Shown here one piece after another: positions 22,828 through 30,626 of a stretch of DNA of 34,430 bases. Under the pieces are notes generated by a model. That model saw only the letters and a program-made list of their open reading frames with translations. It was not told the origin of the DNA and did not search any database. The stretch comes from F1-20-MAGs119 sp041164425. GTDB taxonomy: Bacteria > Actinomycetota > Acidimicrobiia > Acidimicrobiales > Ilumatobacteraceae. How positions within the stretch are numbered: the first letter of the stretch is position 1; every line of letters starts with the position of its first letter. The stretch is taken from the NCBI GenBank assembly GCA_041164425.1, contig JBEAPO010000024.1, positions 1 to 34,430 on the forward strand. The letters are read 5' to 3'. The position numbers were made by a program, and so were the translations under genes.

Positions 22828-24345
22828 ATGGGAATTTCGCTACACATTCATTCGCTATCCAAGACCTTCCCTGGCCAGGTCGCGTTGCGCGATGTAGCGC
22901 TTGATATCGAAGAAGGGGAGATTCACGCCCTCGTCGGCCAGAACGGCTCTGGCAAGTCGACCCTGATAAAGATCCTTGCTGGGTTCCACCAACCCGACGC
23001 CAACTACGTGGTGTCGATGCGGGGCGCCGACTTTGAAATCGGCAGTGCCGCCGCCGCCCATGCCGCGGGAATCCGATTCGTCCACCAGGACTTAGGGCTG
23101 GTCGAAGGCGTGAGCACGGTCGAGAATCTTGCCCTCGGATTCGGCTACCACACAAGCTTTGGCCGGCGAATCAAGTGGCGATCCGAAGCGAAGCGCGCCA
23201 AGCAATTACTCCTCGACATTGGCTTCGACATCGACGTCCGTCTTCCAGTCGGTGCCCTTGGTGCTGCCGAGCGGACCGGTGTCGCTATCGCGCGTGCGCT
23301 TCAGGACGTCGACCAAGGTGTATCGATTGTCGTTCTTGACGAGCCGACCGCGTCGCTTCCCGGCGCCGACGTTGACCGCCTGTTTGATGCTGTGCGGCGA
23401 CTGAAGCAACGTGGCATCAGCGTCATCTTTGTGTCGCATCACCTCGAAGAAGTCTTTGAAATCGCCGATCGAGTGACTGTCCTTCGTGATGGCCTCGTCG
23501 TCGGATCGAAAAAGATTGGTGAACTGACGATGGACTCACTCATCGAATTGATCGTCGGTCGAAAGGTCCTCGCCAAGTCCGCGCAGCGCTCAATCAACGA
23601 AGAAGCCACGCCGCGTCTTGCGGTCACCGATCTTTTTGGTCCAGGTATCAATGGCCTGTCGCTCGGGGTGCGTTCGGGAGAGGTTTTGGGCGTCACCGGG
23701 CTCACTGGTTCGGGTCGCGACACGATTGTCGGCCTCCTTGCCGGCGCCATACCTCGGGCAGATGGACGGGTGTTGATCGACGGTGAGGAACTACCAAATG
23801 GGAATCCTCGCGGAGCGTTGCGCCGCGGGCTCGCGTTTGTCCCGGTGAGCCGGGTTCGTAACGGCCTTCTTCCGATGATGAGCGTTCGTTCGAATCTCAC
23901 CATCGCGAATGTCGAGCGGAACAAGCGCGGTTGGCGCCTCAGCCACCGCGACGAGCGCCACGAGACGCAGGATTGGATCGCAAAATTGAGCGTTGTGACC
24001 GCAGGTACAGAGGCACCGATCTCGACCCTCTCGGGTGGCAACCAACAGAAGGTGATGATGGCACGCAGTTTCCGCCTTTCGCCAAAGGTGTTGTTGGTCG
24101 ATGAACCCACCCAAGGTGTCGATATCGGTGCCAAGGAAGAGATCCACGCGTTCATTGACCAGGCGGCCGCTGATGGCACGGCGGTTCTGGTTTGCTCAAC
24201 CGACTCAACCGAACTCGCGCGTGTATGTGATCGTGTGATCGTTCTGTACCGTGGTGAAATCGCCCAGACAATCACCCGTGCCGAAGGACTGACGGCCGAG
24301 GCAATTGATCGCGCGATTCTCGCGGGCTCCGCTCTCGCAAGTTAA
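22828..24345 (+). CDS. Sugar ABC transporter ATP-binding protein (two nucleotide-binding domains, RbsA-like)
   Basis: A 505-residue ATPase with two ABC domains in one chain, as in RbsA/MglA/XylG. Domain 1: Walker A VGQNGSGKSTLIKIL, Q-loop near VHQDLGLV, weak signature GALGAAERTGVAIARAL, Walker B VVLDEPTASL, and the H-loop in VSHHLEEVF. Domain 2: Walker A GLTGSGRDTIVGLL, which lacks the lysine as is usual in this family; intact signature LSGGNQQKVMMARSF and Walker B VLLVDEPTQGVD. ATG 22828 has AGGGGGG upstream. The permease follows after 23 bases. Confidence 0.95.
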   Translation: MGISLHIHSLSKTFPGQVALRDVALDIEEGEIHALVGQNGSGKSTLIKILAGFHQPDANYVVSMRGADFEIGSAAAAHAAGIRFVHQDLGLVEGVSTVENLALGFGYHTSFGRRIKWRSEAKRAKQLLLDIGFDIDVRLPVGALGAAERTGVAIARALQDVDQGVSIVVLDEPTASLPGADVDRLFDAVRRLKQRGISVIFVSHHLEEVFEIADRVTVLRDGLVVGSKKIGELTMDSLIELIVGRKVLAKSAQRSINEEATPRLAVTDLFGPGINGLSLGVRSGEVLGVTGLTGSGRDTIVGLLAGAIPRADGRVLIDGEELPNGNPRGALRRGLAFVPVSRVRNGLLPMMSVRSNLTIANVERNKRGWRLSHRDERHETQDWIAKLSVVTAGTEAPISTLSGGNQQKVMMARSFRLSPKVLLVDEPTQGVDIGAKEEIHAFIDQAAADGTAVLVCSTDSTELARVCDRVIVLYRGEIAQTITRAEGLTAEAIDRAILAGSALAS

Positions 24346-24368
24346 GAAAAGCAACGAAAGGACCAACA

Positions 24369-25400
24369 GTGAGTACCGAAACCAAAGTCGCGCCGAAGGC
24401 AGCGATGCTCACGCGCCTTGGCCTTGACAGGTTCAGCGCCATTTACTTGTTCGTCGGCTTCGTCATAGTTTTCGGAATCTGGAAGACCGACACGTTTCTG
24501 AGTTCTGCAACTTTCAAGTTGACGTTGGGCGAGAACGTTCCGATCGGACTCCTGGCGTTGGCATTTCTGATCCCGCTCGCGACCAACTCTTTCGACTTGT
24601 CGATTGGCTCGATGTGTTCGCTATCGCTCGTAGTCGCCACGTTTCTGCAGCGGGAAGCGACAGCCGGAGTTCCGAATGGCCGAAGCTTCGTCATGCCCGG
24701 CGCTCTCAGTGCGCTGATTGCAATTGCAGTCTGTGCGCTCGTCGGGTTTTTCTCTGGGTTTGTGGTCGTCAAACTCAGAGTCAATTCGTTCATCGCGACG
24801 TTGGGAGTCAGCCAGATCATCACCGCGGTGGTGCTCAAGATTTCTGACAACCGTCAGATCACCGACGCCTACTCGAAGACCTATCTGCAGTGGGGTCGTA
24901 GGGAGGTCTTCGGCTTGCCGATCCTCTTTGTCTACTTCATCATCATCGCTGCGGTCATCTGGTTCGTTCTCGAGCACACCCCAGTCGGTCGTTATTTGTT
25001 CGCAACCGGTGGCAACGTCGAAGCTGCTCGACTTGCAGGCGTGCGGACCGACCGTATGATCTGGGGATCGCTCGTCGCCTCCGCAACGATTGCGGGTATC
25101 GCTGGTGTCATGTTGTCGGCGAAAATCGGGTTTTTCTCCGCCGCCACAGGCCCGGGCTACCTCTTCCCGGCAATTGCCGCAGTCTTCTTCGGAGCTTCGC
25201 AGTTGTCGCGCCGACCGAACGTCTGGGGAACGGTCCTCGCTCTTTACGCGCTGTCGTTCGGGATTAAGGGTTTGCAACTCGTTGTTGGTGCCGGATCGTT
25301 CTGGGTGGATCCGCTCTTCCAGGGAACAACGCTTATCATCGCGGTTGCGCTCGCCAGCCAGCAAGGCGTTGCGCGAATTCGCAAGAAGCGCGCTGCGTAA
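24369..25400 (+). CDS. Sugar ABC transporter permease (RbsC-like)
   Basis: A 343-residue inner-membrane permease of the BPD_transp_2 family with about 8-10 hydrophobic helices. Family landmarks are NSFDLSIGSMCSLSLVVATF near the second helix, VVKLRVNSFIATLGVSQII, and the late TPVGRYLFATGGNVEAARLAGV. GTG 24369 has GAAAGGA upstream. Only one permease gene is present, so it would work as a homodimer with the double ATPase. Its TAA directly touches the ATG of the next gene. Confidence 0.93.
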   Translation: MSTETKVAPKAAMLTRLGLDRFSAIYLFVGFVIVFGIWKTDTFLSSATFKLTLGENVPIGLLALAFLIPLATNSFDLSIGSMCSLSLVVATFLQREATAGVPNGRSFVMPGALSALIAIAVCALVGFFSGFVVVKLRVNSFIATLGVSQIITAVVLKISDNRQITDAYSKTYLQWGRREVFGLPILFVYFIIIAAVIWFVLEHTPVGRYLFATGGNVEAARLAGVRTDRMIWGSLVASATIAGIAGVMLSAKIGFFSAATGPGYLFPAIAAVFFGASQLSRRPNVWGTVLALYALSFGIKGLQLVVGAGSFWVDPLFQGTTLIIAVALASQQGVARIRKKRAA

Positions 25401-25904
25401 ATGGCCGGTAACTACGACGACGTCAGTGTCTTTGCGCTATCCGACGAGCGCGAGGAGACGTTGCTCAACAAGCAGACCGAATGCTGTCTCATGTGGACGA
25501 CCGACTCGGGCGATCCGGTCGGCGTGTACATGAACTTCGTGTGGGCCAACGGAAGTTTTTGGCTCACCGCAACGAAGCAACGCGCCCGCATGAAGGCCTA
25601 CAAGAAGCGTCCGCGAGGTGCGATCGCCATCACCAGCCGCGGCACCGACATCGGCATCAGCCAGGCCATTACCTACAAGGGTGACATCGTGCTGCACGAA
25701 TCAGACGATGTGAAGAAGTGGTTCTACCCCGCGCTCGCCGCACGTGTGCGACCCGAAAGCGTCGAGCGTCAGGCTGCGTTCGTTGAGCACCTCGACACGC
25801 CGATGCGCATGGTGATCGAGTTGAAGCCCGATGTCCGCATCGGTTTCGACTCCGACGCAATGTTCAAGGGCTCAGCCGTCGGCCCCAGCCGCACGCAAGT
25901 CTGA
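25401..25904 (+). CDS. Pyridoxamine 5'-phosphate oxidase-like (split-barrel flavin/F420-type) protein
   Basis: A 167-residue protein with a split-barrel pattern: LLNKQTECCLMWTTDSGDPVGVYMNFVW, then GSFWLTATKQRARMKAYKKRPRGAIAIT and ITYKGDIVLHESDDVKKWFY. Members bind FMN, F420 or heme; the cofactor cannot be read from the sequence alone. The ATG follows the permease TAA with no spacing, so it is co-translated with the ABC genes, yet oxidases of this fold are not usual partners of sugar importers. The end of the gene and its stop are duplicated just downstream. Confidence 0.85.
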   Translation: MAGNYDDVSVFALSDEREETLLNKQTECCLMWTTDSGDPVGVYMNFVWANGSFWLTATKQRARMKAYKKRPRGAIAITSRGTDIGISQAITYKGDIVLHESDDVKKWFYPALAARVRPESVERQAAFVEHLDTPMRMVIELKPDVRIGFDSDAMFKGSAVGPSRTQV

Positions 25905-25922
25905 CCAGCGCAAGCCGACCAG
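25894..25922. repeat. Imperfect tandem repeat spanning the PNPOx-like gene's stop codon
   Basis: CGCAAGTCTGACCAG (25894-25908) is followed at once by CGCAAGCCGACCAG (25909-25922). The first copy holds the TGA stop at 25902-25904. Confidence 0.75.
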
Positions 25923-25947
25923 ACCTCTTTATTCCTAACGCTTCGCG

Positions 25948-26742
25948 TCAGATGATGTTCAAAGCGTCAAGGAACGTTGCCGCTACGGCTTCGTCGCCTG
26001 TCACCTTGCAGTGTTCACGCCAGTCGGAACGCTTCGTGCCCCAGTTGATGAATGAGTGACCGTTACTGCTGACATCGGCGACTGCGGCCCCCGTCTTGCC
26101 CGGGGTGACCACGATGCCGTCGCCAGCCGGTGTGATCGTCCACGAGCCACCCCCCGGTCCGGTGAGGGTGAGAGTGATTGGTGCTGAGAGCGCCTTGCCG
26201 AGATCCATCTGCATTTGGGGCATGCCGGTGATCATCCAACCGATCGCCGGTGCCAACCGCTGGGCGTCGGCATCGGGAACGTTGCGCTCGATCGGTCCCT
26301 CGGGGGCAAGCAGGTCGATGCGCAGGTGGCAGTAGTGGTCGAACGCGTAGGCATCGGCCAGCGCGTGCATGGGATAAGTGCCGAGGTCGGCCAGGGGCAA
26401 GGGGGTCGAGGCAAGCGGTTCTTCTTGCATCGAGGCGAGGACCGCTACCGCCTGGTCACAGAATGAGAGGTACTCGTCGAGGATCTGCTGGTTCGTCCAG
26501 CTGTCACGGGCATCGACCAGGAGGTCCATCATCCTCTCGGCCGGCAGGTTGATCGGCTCGGCCGGCGCGGGGGACGGGTCGACCGTCTCTTTGTAGTTCG
26601 AGCTCATGTGCGCGACGAGGTCGCGGACGCTCCAGCCCTGGCAGCCGCTCGGCCGGGCCCATTCCTCGTCGGTGAGAGTGCTGATCACCGACTTCACCTC
26701 GTCGACTGCCAGTTTCAGCGCTGCGAGACCCTCTTTAGACAC
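25948..26742 (-). CDS. Mycothiol-dependent maleylpyruvate isomerase-like (DinB superfamily) protein
   Basis: A 264-residue protein with an N-terminal MDMPI-N/DinB helical bundle. It shows the pattern EEWARPSGCQGWSVRDLVAHMSSNY, which carries the first metal-site His, and later HALADAYAFDHYCHLRIDLL with further His residues. The C-terminal part (LTLTGPGGGSWTITPAGDG) is SCP2-like. Actinobacterial relatives use mycothiol as cofactor for isomerase, transferase or detoxification reactions; the exact reaction here is unknown. GTG 26742 has GGAGGGG upstream. It is divergent from the SDR genes. Confidence 0.85.
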   Translation of the reverse strand: MSKEGLAALKLAVDEVKSVISTLTDEEWARPSGCQGWSVRDLVAHMSSNYKETVDPSPAPAEPINLPAERMMDLLVDARDSWTNQQILDEYLSFCDQAVAVLASMQEEPLASTPLPLADLGTYPMHALADAYAFDHYCHLRIDLLAPEGPIERNVPDADAQRLAPAIGWMITGMPQMQMDLGKALSAPITLTLTGPGGGSWTITPAGDGIVVTPGKTGAAVADVSSNGHSFINWGTKRSDWREHCKVTGDEAVAATFLDALNII

Positions 26743-26849
26743 GTTTCCCCTCCGTTGTCGCTTTTCCGTCGGCCCGTTTCGTGCCGCTCTAACGCACGAC
26801 TACTCTACGCAAATGCCCATTCGTCGGGCGAGGAGAACAGGAGTTTTCG

Positions 26850-27626
26850 ATGGAACTTCAGGGCAAAGTTGCGCTGGTGACCGGCGGTACTCGCGGCATT
26901 GGCCGCGCCATCGCCGAGGCGTTCGTTCGCGATGGCGCAAGCGTCGTTATCAACGGCCGCTCGCCGGAGAAGGGCGCTCAGGCACTTCGTGAAATGAACG
27001 CGGGCGACAGGGTGCATTTCCTTGCCGGCGACGTGAAGAGCCGCGAGGGTTGCGAGGCGCTCGTCAAGGGCACGATCGAGCGCTACGGCAAGATCGACAT
27101 TCTCGTCAACAACGCGGGTGGCGCGACCGGCCACGCCCCGGTAGTCGACCTCGAGGACTGGGCCATGCAGGACGCGCTCGTGTGGAACTTCTGGTCCACT
27201 TTTTGGTGTACGCAGTACGCACTGCGCGACATGCTCCCGCGCCAGTGGGGCCGCATCATCAACATCTCGTCGGTCGAGGGAAAACACGGAAAGCCCGGCG
27301 TCTCCATCTACGTCACCGCCAAGCACGCCATCAACGGCTTCACGAAGTCGTGCGCTCAAGAGATCGGCACGCAGGGAGTCACCATCAACTGCATCTGCCC
27401 CGGCGCCATCGAGACCGACATCATGAAAGACGAAGGCCCTGCCGCAGCCCAGGCGATGGGTCTCACCTATCAGGGTCTGCTTGATTGGTTCGCCAGCGAA
27501 GCCGCGATCAAGCGCCTCAACACTGTCGAAGAGGTCGCGGTTGTCGCGTCACTCCTCGCGTCCGAAGCCGGTAGCGGCATGACCGGAACGATGTACTCCG
27601 TCGACGGCGGCACGGCCGCCTACTGA
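26850..27626 (+). CDS. Short-chain dehydrogenase/reductase (SDR), copy 1
   Basis: A 258-residue classical SDR. It has the cofactor motif TGGTRGIGRAIAEAF, the NNAGG motif, the catalytic Asn region WNFWSTFW, Ser in NISSVEG, the YxxxK active site (YVTAKHAINGF) and the PGAIETDI tail. The Arg/Asn after the second strand (VVINGRSPEKG) is compatible with NADP(H). AGGAG lies upstream of ATG 26850. The next gene is a paralog sharing about half its residues by eye. The substrate is unknown. Confidence 0.93.
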   Translation: MELQGKVALVTGGTRGIGRAIAEAFVRDGASVVINGRSPEKGAQALREMNAGDRVHFLAGDVKSREGCEALVKGTIERYGKIDILVNNAGGATGHAPVVDLEDWAMQDALVWNFWSTFWCTQYALRDMLPRQWGRIINISSVEGKHGKPGVSIYVTAKHAINGFTKSCAQEIGTQGVTINCICPGAIETDIMKDEGPAAAQAMGLTYQGLLDWFASEAAIKRLNTVEEVAVVASLLASEAGSGMTGTMYSVDGGTAAY

Positions 27627-27658
27627 TCTGAACGAGAACGAGAGAAAAGGACGAAATC

Positions 27659-28441
27659 ATGGGAAAGCTCGACGGAAAAGTTGCAGCAATCACGGGTGGA
27701 ACGCGCAGCATCGGTCGCGGAATGGCCGAGGCCTTCCTGCGCGAGGGGGCAAAGGTCGTTGTCAACGGACGCGACGCGAAGAAGGGCGAACAGGCCCTGA
27801 AGGAGATGGGTGGCGGACCGAACATCGCCTTCTTTGCCGGTGACGCGCGTGCGCAGTCAACGGCCGATGGCATCGTCGACTTCACGATCGAGAAGTTCGG
27901 CAAGCTCGACATCATGTGCCTCAACTCCGGAGGCGTGCAGAACACCGCACCGGTGCACATGATGACCAACGAAGAGTGGCAACTCGAGATGGATTGGAAC
28001 CTCAACTCGGTGTTCTGGGGTATGCGCAAGGCGCTCAACCACATGATCCCGCGTCAGTCGGGCCGCATCATCGTGACGTCGTCGGTCGAGGGCAAGCTCG
28101 GTAAGCCAGGTATTCCCGGCTACGCGGCGACGAAGCACGCGGTGCTCGGCCTCATGAAGGCCGCGGCAAAGGAAGTCGGCACGCTCGGGATCACCGTCAA
28201 CGCGATTCTCCCGGGTCTCATCGAGACCGACATCGTGCGCGAGACGGGTCCCGAGAGCGCGAAGATGATGGGCGTCGAAACCTACGAAGGTCTCCTCGAG
28301 ATGTTCGCCCAAGAGTCGGCGATCAAGCGTCTCAACACCGTCGAGGAAGTCGCCGCGGCCGCGGTGATGCTCGCCTCCGAAGCCGCTTCGGGCATCACCG
28401 GTACGTCATGGGCCGTCGACGGCGGCACCCTCCCTTACTAA
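27659..28441 (+). CDS. Short-chain dehydrogenase/reductase (SDR), copy 2
   Basis: A 260-residue paralog of the preceding gene, with TGGTRSIGRGMAEAF, the active-site segment TSSVEGKLGKPGIPGYAATKH (Ser, Tyr and Lys all present) and PGLIETDI. The usual NNAG is LNSGG, a change in a motif that stabilises the central sheet. AAAGGA precedes ATG 27659, and the gap to copy 1 is 32 bases, so both are on one transcript. A strong hairpin ends the unit just downstream. The pair may act on related substrates in one pathway (inference). Confidence 0.93.
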   Translation: MGKLDGKVAAITGGTRSIGRGMAEAFLREGAKVVVNGRDAKKGEQALKEMGGGPNIAFFAGDARAQSTADGIVDFTIEKFGKLDIMCLNSGGVQNTAPVHMMTNEEWQLEMDWNLNSVFWGMRKALNHMIPRQSGRIIVTSSVEGKLGKPGIPGYAATKHAVLGLMKAAAKEVGTLGITVNAILPGLIETDIVRETGPESAKMMGVETYEGLLEMFAQESAIKRLNTVEEVAAAAVMLASEAASGITGTSWAVDGGTLPY

Positions 28442-28447
28442 CAAGGG

Positions 28448-28494
28448 TTTTCGGTGTGAATTGACTCGCTTTTCGCGTCAATTCACACCGAAAA
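28448..28494. terminator. Strong bidirectional-type intrinsic terminator after the SDR pair
   Basis: A perfect 18-base stem (28448-28465 with 28477-28494) and an 11-base loop, with T and A runs at the two ends of the stem. It starts 6 bases after the second SDR stop and separates that unit from the iron-sulfur flavoprotein gene. Confidence 0.9.
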
Positions 28495-28579
28495 ATGCAA
28501 CAAAACAGACCGGTTTCCGCCTCGGGGACCCCCGCGTCATTCGTTAGCGTTTCGGCGTTGTCGACGCACGGAGGGGTCC

Positions 28580-30529
28580 ATGTCGAAGTACTTGTCGCTG
28601 TTCCAGCCCATCACGGTGGGCCGGATGAATCTCACCCATCGATTGATGGTGCCTCCGCACTCGGCCGGTGCCAGCAACTTCATGGGGAACGAGGATCAGT
28701 TCCAGAAGTTCGTGCAGTACTACGTGGCGCGGGTGAAGGGCGGCAACGAGTGGGTCGGCGGCGGACCGGTGTTCGTGCAGAACCCGTTGCCACCGGGTTT
28801 CGAGCCGACGGGCGTCGGCGCAAACGGTCCGGGTCACTTTCGTAATCCGCTGTACCCCGATCGTGTGAAGCGGATGATGGATGCAATCCACGAAGCGGGT
28901 GGCTACGGCACGGTGCAGATGGTGTTGCAGGGTGGCAAGCCGTTGTCGCCGTCGCAAGAACCCAGCGGTTATGCCGACTTCAAGATTCCGCACGCAATGG
29001 ACCGTGACGAAATCGCCTGGATGATCAAGGAGTACGGCGAGTCCGCCGCGATCGCGATCGCACAGGGCGTCGATGTCATCGAACTCCACGCCAACCACGA
29101 CGACTTGTTGCAGTGGTTCCTCTCACCGAAGACCAACAAGCGCGCCGATGACTACGGCGGCGACGAGGAAGGTCGGCGCAAGTTTCTGAAGGACGTCGTT
29201 GATTCGATTCGCGCGCACCAGCCACGCAACGTCACCCTCGGTCTGCGCCTGTGTATCGACGAACTTCTCGACGGCGGTTATGACGTCAACTACTGTCGCT
29301 ACCTGCTCGAAAAGTTCACCGCCGACGGCACTGTTGATTACTTTTCTCTCGACGTCGGCAACAACTGGGGCGTGCCTTCCTACATTCAGCTCGGCGCCCA
29401 CCCCGAGGGCCATTGGGCCGATCTGTGCGGAGAGGCGAAAAAGGGCACACAACTGCCCGTCATCTACGTGGGTCGTGTCACCTCGCCCGAGAAAGCCGCC
29501 GAGATCATCGAAAAGGGTCAGGCCGACATCGTGGGCATAGTGCGCGCGAACATCGCCGACAGCAACTTCGTCAACAAGGTTCGTCGCGACCTCGCACACA
29601 CCATCCGCCCGTGCGTCGGTTTGAACGACTGCATCCACCGCAGCACCGTCGAGGGCCTCGGCTTTGGTTGCGCCGGCAACCCGCTTTCGGGTCGCGAGTC
29701 CGAGGGCGGACTGAAGCCGCTCGTGAAGAAGAAGCGCGTGCTCGTCATCGGTGCGGGCCCCGCAGGAATGGAACTCGCCGGTCTTGCCGCCGAGCGCGGA
29801 CACGAAGTGACACTGTGGGAGAAGGCCCCCGAACTTGGTGGGCAAATCACGTTGTCGTCGAAGGTGCGAATGAACCGCAACTACGCCAAGTGGGTGCGCT
29901 TCCAGGAGTGGCGACTCGCCGACGCAGGCGTGAAGATCGAATTGAACAAAGAGGCGACGGTCGACGAAGTGCTGAAGTTCGGTGCCGACGCGGTGTGCGT
30001 GGCCACTGGCGCAAAGGTACGCAAGCCCGGAATTCCCGGCGAAGACCTGCCGCACGTTCTCACCGTTGCCCAGGTGTTGAACGGGGAGAAGAAGCCCGGC
30101 AAGCGCGTCCTCGTTCTCGCCGAAGACGACCGACCGTCACCGCTGACGGTTGCGGAACACATTGCCGGCCACGGCCACGAAGTGACGGTGATGTTCCCGA
30201 CGATCGCGCCGTCGCAACTCGTCGGGTCGTACTCGATCGGGTCGATGATGGCGATGGTCGACGAAGCCGGCGTGAGGGTGAAGACCATGTTCCGCGCAGT
30301 CGAGATCGGCAAGAACTGGGTGAAGGTTGCCCACTCGTACAGCAACAGAGAAAAGAAGCTGAAGAAGATCGACACGGTCGTGCTCGCCACCGGCAGCTAC
30401 TCCGAGACCACGCTCTATGACGCGCTGAAGGGCAAGCACCCGGAAGTGCACATCCTCGGCGACGCCTACGCACCGCGCCGCTGGACTTTTGCAACGCAGC
30501 AGGCCCTCGCGCTCGCCCAAGCCCTCTGA
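28580..30529 (+). CDS. NADH:flavin oxidoreductase of the 2,4-dienoyl-CoA reductase/TMADH family
   Basis: A 649-residue protein. An OYE-like TIM barrel (residues 1-340, with VIELHANHDDLLQWFLSPKTNKRADDYGG) is followed by the iron-sulfur segment (345-364) and an FAD/NAD(P)H domain pair (from 384, RVLVIGAGPAGMELAGLAAERG). The TIM-barrel part would hold FMN. The four Fe-S ligands of this family are C-x2-C-x2-C-x12-C in TMADH; here C345, C351 and C364 are present but the second is Leu348. The cluster may be changed or lost. ATG 28580 has GGAGGGG upstream. It may reduce an unsaturated substrate from the SDR pathway (inference). Confidence 0.92.
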   Translation: MSKYLSLFQPITVGRMNLTHRLMVPPHSAGASNFMGNEDQFQKFVQYYVARVKGGNEWVGGGPVFVQNPLPPGFEPTGVGANGPGHFRNPLYPDRVKRMMDAIHEAGGYGTVQMVLQGGKPLSPSQEPSGYADFKIPHAMDRDEIAWMIKEYGESAAIAIAQGVDVIELHANHDDLLQWFLSPKTNKRADDYGGDEEGRRKFLKDVVDSIRAHQPRNVTLGLRLCIDELLDGGYDVNYCRYLLEKFTADGTVDYFSLDVGNNWGVPSYIQLGAHPEGHWADLCGEAKKGTQLPVIYVGRVTSPEKAAEIIEKGQADIVGIVRANIADSNFVNKVRRDLAHTIRPCVGLNDCIHRSTVEGLGFGCAGNPLSGRESEGGLKPLVKKKRVLVIGAGPAGMELAGLAAERGHEVTLWEKAPELGGQITLSSKVRMNRNYAKWVRFQEWRLADAGVKIELNKEATVDEVLKFGADAVCVATGAKVRKPGIPGEDLPHVLTVAQVLNGEKKPGKRVLVLAEDDRPSPLTVAEHIAGHGHEVTVMFPTIAPSQLVGSYSIGSMMAMVDEAGVRVKTMFRAVEIGKNWVKVAHSYSNREKKLKKIDTVVLATGSYSETTLYDALKGKHPEVHILGDAYAPRRWTFATQQALALAQAL

Positions 30530-30552
30530 ACGCACTGGATTCCCGGCCCGGT

Positions 30553-30577
30553 GCGGTGCACGTTTTCGCGCCGAGAA
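30553..30577. repeat. Dispersed stem-loop motif, second copy of the 15784-15817 element
   Basis: GCGGTGCA followed by CGTTTTCGCGCCGAGAA equals the segment at 15784-15817, with one mismatch and a 9-base deletion (GGTTTTGCA) between TGCA repeats. It lies between the flavoprotein and aminotransferase genes. Confidence 0.6.
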
Positions 30578-30626
30578 CCACCGAAAATCACGTGGAATCG
30601 ACGACCGTTTCTGCAAGGCTGACGCG

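Noticed and set aside
23640..23760. Missing Walker A lysine in the second ABC domain as a defect
   Set aside because: RbsA/MglA-type double ATPases normally have a degenerate site in the second domain, so this is ordinary.
29123..30055. Long open frame on the minus strand inside the flavoprotein gene
   Set aside because: It is the antisense shadow typical of high-GC genes; the plus-strand frame has clear family motifs over the same bases.
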